Positions 57,486 to 64,000 of a DNA stretch of 64,000 nt are shown here, piece after piece. Origin of the DNA: Dryococelus australis (taxonomy: Eukaryota; Arthropoda; Insecta; Phasmatodea; Phasmatidae). Position 1 is the stretch's first letter; each line of letters opens with the position of its first letter. Made by a program: the position numbers and the translations under genes. The stretch covers positions 220,064,260-220,128,259 of the forward strand of contig CM056995.1 in assembly GCA_029891345.1 (NCBI GenBank). Reading direction: 5' to 3'. The notes beneath the pieces were generated by a model. That model made no database searches, was not told where the DNA came from, and saw only the letters and a list, made by a program, of their open reading frames with translations.

Positions 57486-59556
57486 AAAAGTGTTTGGTTA
57501 CCTGACGTTTTGTGTCAGCGAAAAGCTCGACGGCACAAACAGTTAAACATGCTTGTTTTGGTATTAAAAACCTCTAATATGGCTTTAAATTATTACACAC
57601 CTACCCTGCAATGTCCACGTTAACTTTAAAAGACATTGGAAGACCTGAAGTAGCAGGAAAATGTGTATTAATGTACGTACCATTTCTTCACGCATAGCAG
57701 CGACCAGCCTTGGCAGTCAACTGTGTAGTGGAAGGCATTTCGGCTGTTCACCACATGAGAGTAGCACCTTCGGTGGCAGGTGCTGAGAATTGCTTGCACC
57801 TGTGCGCACGCAGTCCCAAAATGTGACGTTTGGTTACGCCAGTTCTGGCAACTTGGCTCATGCCAGAATTGTGTTTTTGTATCTAAATATTATTGGTGGT
57901 TTATTTTTCAATTATGTAGACCCCTAAGGGAAATAGGTGTCCGCTGTGTCGGTTTGCCTTATTTGGTTACGTCAACCACCATTGATTGTGACTATTACTA
58001 CCCCAATAGGAACAATTAAAAATGTCGTGTATTTCTTGGAAATACAATTTATTCTGGGGAAAATAATGTGCAGCTTGTGTGATTGGTGGCACTATGTGGT
58101 GGAACTGTGTATATAATTCCTGGTTACGCTTCGTTCAGGGTCCGTCAGTGGCCTCGAGGGGGGCAAACTTTTACCAGATAAGTAGTATTCTTGATTTGAT
58201 ACCCAAAATGTAGGCTCATCAAGCTAACAGGATCTTCACGTCATTTTGACATTAGGTGAGGGCCATGGTGGCCAGATTATTTAAACTCTTTTAATATGAT
58301 AGCGGAATGTTGGTCTCTTATCCAAAATGCGGTAATGGGTGTAAAGTAGTGATACCTTTTGTAACCAGATTGTTCACCCTTCCGAAAATCTGTGACCAAG
58401 TAATACTAGAATGAAAATTATGGTTCTAAACACTTGTGACCAAGAGAATAAATACGAAAGTTGGTCTTAACATTTTTGAAACCAAGTCACGTTTGATACG
58501 GCTATGTCGATGTTCAGTACTTCGTCGTTTTTAGAATATTTGTAAATAAGTGAAAAACTGTACGAAGTTTGGGGAAGTCTTTACTTATTAGCATTTACTC
58601 GTGGGATTTAAGGCTGGGGATTGCCAGCAGTTGCTCCTATCCACTTGGAATCGCAAGCAGATGGAGGAAAAATACTGTGTAAAATTTTGAGGTTACTATT
58701 GTTCATTGATTCATGACTAGTAAAGCAATATGTGTTACCATATAAGTTATTTCTTGTGTAGGAATAAAATTAAGTTTCTAAAAGTTCAGAGTAAAATTTA
58801 GGCATGACTGCATTTAATCGCCATTTTGTATGATTGTATTTTTGGGGTAATTTGCCCAGTGTAAATTGAGATAGCCTTCTGTCTTGCTGAATGGTCAGTT
58901 GTTTGCGTGAATATTATCCATATCTTATTGTAAAAAACCAAAGTATCAGAGTAATAGCAAAGTTATGTACCTGAAACAAATGTTAGCATTTTACTACTTT
59001 TTATGGTAACTTGGCATTTTATGCATATTTTAATCAATTTGGAATTTAGGGGTAAGGAAGTTTATGTTTGCTATTCCACATGTAATCTGGACAACAAATG
59101 AAAAGAATTTAATGAAAATTTAACAAAAATAAAAGAGTGCTACCACACTTCTTTGTTTCTGTTATAAATTGTTTAGCATTAATCATCTCACCCTTACATT
59201 GCACAAAACAAAATATGGTTCTTTTGCATGGCATTTATGCCCTTTGGTGTTCTGTGGATTTTGTTATAAGTTTACATATGTTTGTTCATGATCATAAAGA
59301 GTTTGGTTATACATTGCTTACTGGGTGTGTTTCATCAAAGTTTTACATACATAGAGCTGTGAAATAAGGGAAATTAAGGTTTAACCCACAGTCACTGCTA
59401 AATCTAAAAGGAGTTTTCATTAACATATACATTGTTAATAAAGGAATTCTCGCAGTCGAGCATATGAGCAACATTACGTTCTTTCACCCAAAAGACCATT
59501 ACATACCCGTCAAACCAGGGAAGTCTAACATAACTTAGTCTTTTTGGTCTAATGGT
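57486..59556. other. Unassigned DNA
   Basis: No recognisable gene. Around 58330-58500 the phrases GTAACCAGATTGTT, GTGACCAAGTAAT and GTGACCAAGAGAATAAA recur loosely at about 60-bp steps. Small frames at 57780-58019 and 59137-59367 match nothing known to me. Confidence 0.3.
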
Positions 59557-59943
59557 TTGCTCAGAGAATGCACTGAGACCTGTGACAGCAGTTTCCATTT
59601 CAGAGTGGTTTACTTCCCGTTAGAAGAAAAAAATCATGAATTAATTCAACGTACCGACATGACAAAGTGTCCTATTTTTTACATGACTGCAAGTACCCCT
59701 CTGCCCGCTAGCATTGAAGCTGTACACGCACATTATCTTGAAACCTACCCAGATTTAGTTGAAAGTGTTGTCCTACATTTGCCTGACTGTAAAGATGTTT
59801 GTATTCAAACTCATCCTGAGAGATTTAAACCAGGCCGTAAAAAATGTAGCCTCCTTGGAACTTCACTTCAAAAAAAGGATATATATCCAATACTACGAAA
59901 GTGTATGAAAATTGTCTTTAACGAACTGGCAAACAGTTTATAA
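59557..59943 (+). CDS. Hypothetical 128-residue ORF with downstream poly(A) signal
   Basis: An uninterrupted frame begins at ATG 59557; the same frame may extend a little upstream, up to a stop near 59537, as WSNGLLRECTETC. The product is mixed in composition without low-complexity bias. It has Cys at several positions (CTETCDSS, DCKDVCIQ), a basic patch RFKPGRKKC and a helical C-terminus. AATAAA lies at 60082, about 140 bp after the stop, followed by an A-rich run, as at a gene 3' end or a retroposed copy. No family is recognised. It could be the last exon of a host or viral gene. Confidence 0.4.
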   Translation: MLRECTETCDSSFHFRVVYFPLEEKNHELIQRTDMTKCPIFYMTASTPLPASIEAVHAHYLETYPDLVESVVLHLPDCKDVCIQTHPERFKPGRKKCSLLGTSLQKKDIYPILRKCMKIVFNELANSL

Positions 59944-60759
59944 TGTTTATTGGTAAAATTATCTGTTGTGTAACGTTTTAGACAGCCTATAGTTGGGTAA
60001 AATATTTGTTGTGTAACTTGTGTTCTAGTGTGTTGTATGTTATATGAGTAAGTTACAATATATGTACTTTGTTTCTTGTGAAATAAATAAGTTTGAAAAA
60101 AAAGAATTGGTTTGTCTCCAATTATTTATTTCCCATTAAAATTATGTATCAGTGTGAGAAATTGTATACACTGGTTAACCAAATGTCGTACGAAATTGCG
60201 TGAAAATCAAAATATGTGGGAAAGCCATAAAGTTATGAGATAAAAATGCACATATTAAATGAAAAATTACTCTCTATGGAAACAAATTTTAATTTATATG
60301 GAGAACAGTTTCAACTTTGATTCAGACATGATCCAGATTAACTAACTATTTGTCAGTAATACCACTAACATCAAAGTATACATCATGGGAAGCAAGCAGT
60401 CTAACCTCCAAACTTCATTTTTTTTACGTAATATGATTAAGTGAAAGTTTATCATCAATTTGAGTGAGGTTGAACACAGGACGTTTCTACCTCTTTCCCA
60501 AAAACCAAAGTATCTGAAATATATTTTTAATACGTATCAGTATAGATTCATACAAAAAAAAATCTCTCTGTCGAGAGCGTAGCTGAAACATATGTGAATC
60601 CGAGTAATGCTGTGGGCTGCATAATCTACAATCGCTTCCTGTTTGAACAGCAGCATTCCCCCTGCAAGATGCCTGGCTTATAGAGGCCAAGCCAGCATCC
60701 TGCCTGTATGAACCACAGGCCAAAGCTTGAAAACAGTGAAAAATAATTTTATTTATCTA
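59944..60759. other. 3' flank of the 128-residue ORF and unassigned DNA
   Basis: Contains AATAAA at 60082 with an A-rich run, then AT-rich DNA and a GC-richer patch at 60600-60720 without a recognisable gene. Confidence 0.3.
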
Positions 60760-62190
60760 CAGTAGAACTTCTCTATTACGACCCCTCACGGTTCCTGAGA
60801 GTAGGGTTGTAATAGAGGGGGTGTCGTAATAAAAAAATAGGAAAATTTTGGGCCGATTTTGATGCACCCCTAATCCCTATGCCCCCAAACTTGCCGTTCT
60901 TTGCATGAAGTTCATGTTCAATCGTCTCTAGCGCATAAAAAACTACTTTTTACATTAAATATAAATACACACGTATATTTTAATAGCTGAACGTCTCCTG
61001 ATTAATCTGATACCCAAGAAAGGCATATTGGACCACCCCTTCTCGTAAAAAAGGCCTAAACACAGTATGACATAGCTATTGAAAGTGTGTGAAATGATTA
61101 GATTATGCATTATTAAAATATAAAGATATTATTAAAGATCTATTATGCAGGTCTCGTAGGTCATACATTGCTATGAGGTACGTAGCGATCAAAAAGTTTA
61201 GATGGTGTTGCACAACACGTGCGCCATGCTCTCGCTTTGGTCTGGCCATGTACGTAGCTGGGCAAGCACCTAGATCCTCTGGCTGGGCTGTGAAGTAGGC
61301 GGCCCTGGCAAGAGCATCACGCTCGTGCCAGGCCGCCTGAATGCCGCTCAGCTGTTGCTCATACCAGGGCCGACTGCATCGCGCAGCTGTCAATTGATCG
61401 CTACAAGATTACTCGGCTGCGGCTAGCCAGTGCCACTGCGGTCGTTACTGCTGGTGTTGGGAAAACATGCTGATAGATGTAATTCATGTCAACGTGTTAA
61501 ATTTCTACGAAATTTGAGCAGCATGTTGGCCTCTGTACTGGTACAATGAGGCCCAGCAATGTTTACAAGAATACAAAAATTTAGTGCAGCCTACTTGAAA
61601 TAAGTATTAATTAACACGAATTTCCATGAAAAAATTCTGACGTGGCATATACACGCACATGGCTTAACTCTCCAAAATAAATTGCTCACCAAAAAAAATT
61701 ATCACCTTGTAGGTATGGGCAAAGAAGGGTTGATAGAAGTAAAAATTGAGTGGGAGGGGTAAGGCAGAGGCAGAGGTAAGGTACAGAACGTAACTAGACA
61801 AAGAATTCTCAATCCGACCCCCTCCCCCCACTCTCTCTAAATACCAAAGTCCCCTTCTGACTTGAAGTAATTTATTGCTTCACGCTGCTTGGAACAACAA
61901 TTGTCAAAGTTTTTTAGAAATGGGTGACCCCTAACATCAGTAAAGGCCTGTTTATTTTCCATAGGCTGAGAACCATGGATAATAGAAACTTGTACCCCGC
62001 TGTCGAAGAATAGGTCTACAAAAACAAATACGTGCATAACTGAAACTGCATTTGAAGATACTGGTTGGCGAGGGATTACTGTATCTATTTTTAGACATGC
62101 CTCATATTTTCGACTTTTTCGACCCAAACTTTTCACGGTTCCTTGGGATAGGGTCGTAATAAATGGGGTCATAATGGAGAGGTTTTACTG
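60760..62190. mobile_element. Non-autonomous pogo/Tigger-like DNA transposon
   Basis: The left end CAGTAGAACTTCTCTATTACGACC and the right end, read inward on the minus strand as CAGTAAAACCTCTCCATTATGACC, form terminal inverted repeats. Each end is flanked by a TA dinucleotide (60758-60759 and 62191-62192), the target duplication expected for this superfamily. TIR similarity continues inward as CACGGTTCC...GTCGTAATA. Length is 1431 bp with no transposase; the 111-codon minus frame near the right end (62172-61837) is conserved in part in the copy at 63.3 kb. The element would need a transposase supplied elsewhere, for example by a Tigger-type enzyme. Confidence 0.85.
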
Positions 62191-62273
62191 TATATATTCC
62201 AAACAAATGCTACTATTGTTTGATAGGTAAATATACATACATATTTCAACACTGTGTCCATGTTAAAATTAAT

Positions 62274-62518
62274 ATTATAGGCTGTTGACGATAAAGTGAG
62301 CACTTTTTAAGGCCCTCCCAACAGGCAATAACCACTAATAAATATGTTTCATTGCAGCCTCAGACATTAACTTTTGAGAATGGTGCAAGTATACACCATA
62401 TTTATTAGTCATGTGACAATGCTGATATTAAAAAATGACTTAGATACAAAAATTGGTTTAAAAGAAAATTTTGCAAGGGCCTTAAAAAGTGCTCACTTTA
62501 CCATGAATGGCCTATAAT
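62274..62518. mobile_element. 245-bp MITE
   Basis: The outer ends ATTATAGG and CCTATAAT are perfect inverted repeats. The arms continue as TAAAGTGAGCACTTTTTAAGGCCCT at the left and AGGGCCTTAAAAAGTGCTCACTTTA at the right. The interior is AT-rich and non-coding. The TIR style suggests a Tc1/mariner-type parent. Confidence 0.9.
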
Positions 62519-62540
62519 GGAAAACGGTTCATTCATGAAG

Positions 62541-62730
62541 CCGACCTCTGGTGACGCAGTTGGTGGGTGTGTCAGCTCACGACGCAGGAGGTCCTGCGTT
62601 CGTGTCTCGTGTAAGACATGAATGCTAATACAATTTAGTCTGTAAACCACTCCCCGACAAGCTTTGAAAAAATCAGAGGACTAGAAAGCCCTTTCATACC
62701 GAATATTTACATAAACACTATCGGAATGAG
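62541..62730 (+). repeat. tRNA-derived SINE-like sequence
   Basis: A pol III A-box-like TGGTGACGCAGTTGG (about 62551) is followed at the usual distance by a B-box-like GCGTTCGTGTCTC (about 62597). Non-tRNA DNA follows with no clear poly(A) end. The right edge is estimated. Confidence 0.5.
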
Positions 62731-63334
62731 TAAATCACTTATGCTACTCTCACAATAGTCACTCTTGCAACATTGTGATAGTTATTATCGTGATAATTTA
62801 GAACAAAATAAATTTTTGTATAAGTGTTAACTTTGACATTATTTTTTATTGTTAACATTTGCGGCGACATGACAGTCAGTATATTACATAGCTATGACAC
62901 ACCAGTATACATTATTGTTAAAAACGCGTGAACAATATGTGCTTTTAATATCTTAAAATTATATATAAATATCCCAAACGTACTCTAGGCAAATGAATTT
63001 CCACAAAACTTTTAGGACATATTCCTTTAAAGGTTAACTATAGCAGCATCTCTCTATCATGTGCATTAGGAACTATTGCGACAGTTACTTTCACACACAT
63101 AAACACACACTTTCGTGTTAGACACTATCACAGTTTAAAGTGCTCTATCGTTAAGTTACAATCTCATTAAATAAATACATACTTCAATTAATGATTAATT
63201 ATTATATTACAGCCGTAAGATTCGTATTTCATTGCGATTTCCACTAAAAAATTCAGAAAAGAATGTTGTTCATGCTTTTGCTATGTAAAAACGAAATTTA
63301 AAACAAGTCATGTCGTTAGTAATAAATATGCTTC
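62731..63334. other. Unassigned AT-rich DNA
   Basis: No gene or repeat recognised between the SINE-like sequence and the second pogo-like copy. Confidence 0.3.
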
Positions 63335-64000
63335 CAGTAAAACCCCTCTATTACAACTACCTCTATTATGACCCAATCCCAGGGAACCGAGAAAAGTTTG
63401 GGTCGAAAAAGTCGAAAATTTGAGGGACGTCTAAAAATAGAACCAGTAATCCCTTGTCAACAGCGGTTTCAGTTATGCACGGATTTGTGTTTGGAGACCT
63501 CTTCTCCAACCTCAGTACTAGTTTCTATTACCCAGGGTTTTCAGTCTGTGAAAACTAGCCCTTACTGATGTTAGTGGTCGTGCATTTCTCAAGCTACCAT
63601 TATAGATTATCATTTGTTGTCCCACACAGTGTGAAGCAATTAATTACTTAATGCCAGAAGGGGGCACTGGTGTATTGTCCATGGAAGCGTGGGCGGTTGA
63701 TGGGGGGGGGGGGGGGGGGGGGGGAGTTGCAGGCCGGGTCAGTAAGGATTCTTTGTCCTAGTGACATACTGCCGCCTCTGCCTTACACTCCCTGTCTTTT
63801 TTCACTTCCATTATCCCTCCTCTTTTGCTATAAAAACAGCAGCACATTACAAAGACTAGTTTCTTAATCAGTGTACGTATGATAACTTCAAATTTAATTC
63901 AATGCCCTTTTTTTAATGATTATGTCCACCCACACCTACGTAATATGCTAATTTTTTTATGGTGGGCAGTTGTTTTTTTTCTTGTGAAGTCAATTTTATG
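63335..64000 (+). mobile_element. Second pogo/Tigger-like element, runs off the window
   Basis: It starts CAGTAAAACCCCTCTATTACAACT. Read to the right, it matches the right half of the 60760-62190 element read leftwards: GGTTTCAGTTATGCACG, TTTCTATTACCCA, CTTACTGATGTTAG and the CTGCCTTACACTCCC region. So the two copies face opposite ways. The expected TA in front is TC here. Confidence 0.8.
63702..63724. repeat. Poly(G) tract of 23 bases
   Basis: A pure G run on + inside the second pogo-like copy. The sister copy has a shorter GGGGGGAGGGGG run here (minus strand near 61825), so it expanded by slippage. Confidence 0.95.

Overview
The window looks like eukaryotic nuclear DNA from a large, repeat-rich invertebrate genome, most likely an arthropod. 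The sequence shows no operons, long AT-rich non-coding stretches, (TA)n microsatellites, and broken Ty3/gypsy elements with LTRs of about 0.7-1.3 kb. It also shows a pogo/Tigger-type transposase remnant, MITEs, a tRNA-derived SINE and a degraded Maverick/Polinton. The arthropod call is inference from the mix of elements; no single gene proves it. I found no intact host gene, and nearly all recognisable coding sequence is transposon-derived and broken.

Layout. 0-1.5 kb: 3' end of a gypsy-like element (pol tail, polypurine tract, start of LTR). 1.5-2.3 kb: a pair of 94-bp direct repeats, a GC-rich minisatellite of 33-bp units, and a tRNA-like sequence. 4.6-8.7 kb: gypsy element 'G' on + with RT, RNase H and integrase. 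8.97-9.17 kb: a long foldback. 9.2-15.7 kb: mostly featureless, with two (TA)n tracts. 15.7-24.3 kb: gypsy element 'A' on +, nearly full length (LTR, PBS, gag, PR, RT, RH, INT, tail, PPT, LTR) but inactive. 24.3-30.5 kb: a very AT-rich block that is a degraded Polinton. On + it has a zinc-finger ORF, a SAP-like ORF and a protein-primed PolB N-terminal region. On - it has a coiled-coil repeat region, an adenovirus-type cysteine protease and a parvovirus-type phospholipase A2 domain. 30.5-37.9 kb: gypsy element 'B' on -, with gag and integrase but without PR-RT-RH. 40-50.6 kb: LTR fragments related to element A in both orientations, a Tigger-like transposase pseudogene on -, and a PR-RT fragment on -. 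52.2-57 kb: unrecognised + strand ORFs, including three degenerate copies of a Cys/His module. 59.6 kb: an unrecognised 128-residue ORF. 60.8-64 kb: two opposite-facing copies of a non-autonomous pogo/Tigger-like element, with a 245-bp MITE and a SINE-like sequence between them.

How it fits together. The region is a graveyard of nested and neighbouring insertions. The most unusual part is the Polinton remnant. It sits between the 3' LTRs of two convergent gypsy elements (A on +, B on -), and both LTRs lack their outer tens of bases exactly where the AT-rich DNA begins. The second point of interest is the unexplained cluster of broken Cys-rich ORFs at 52-57 kb. All family calls come from reading motifs by eye and none was tested by database search.
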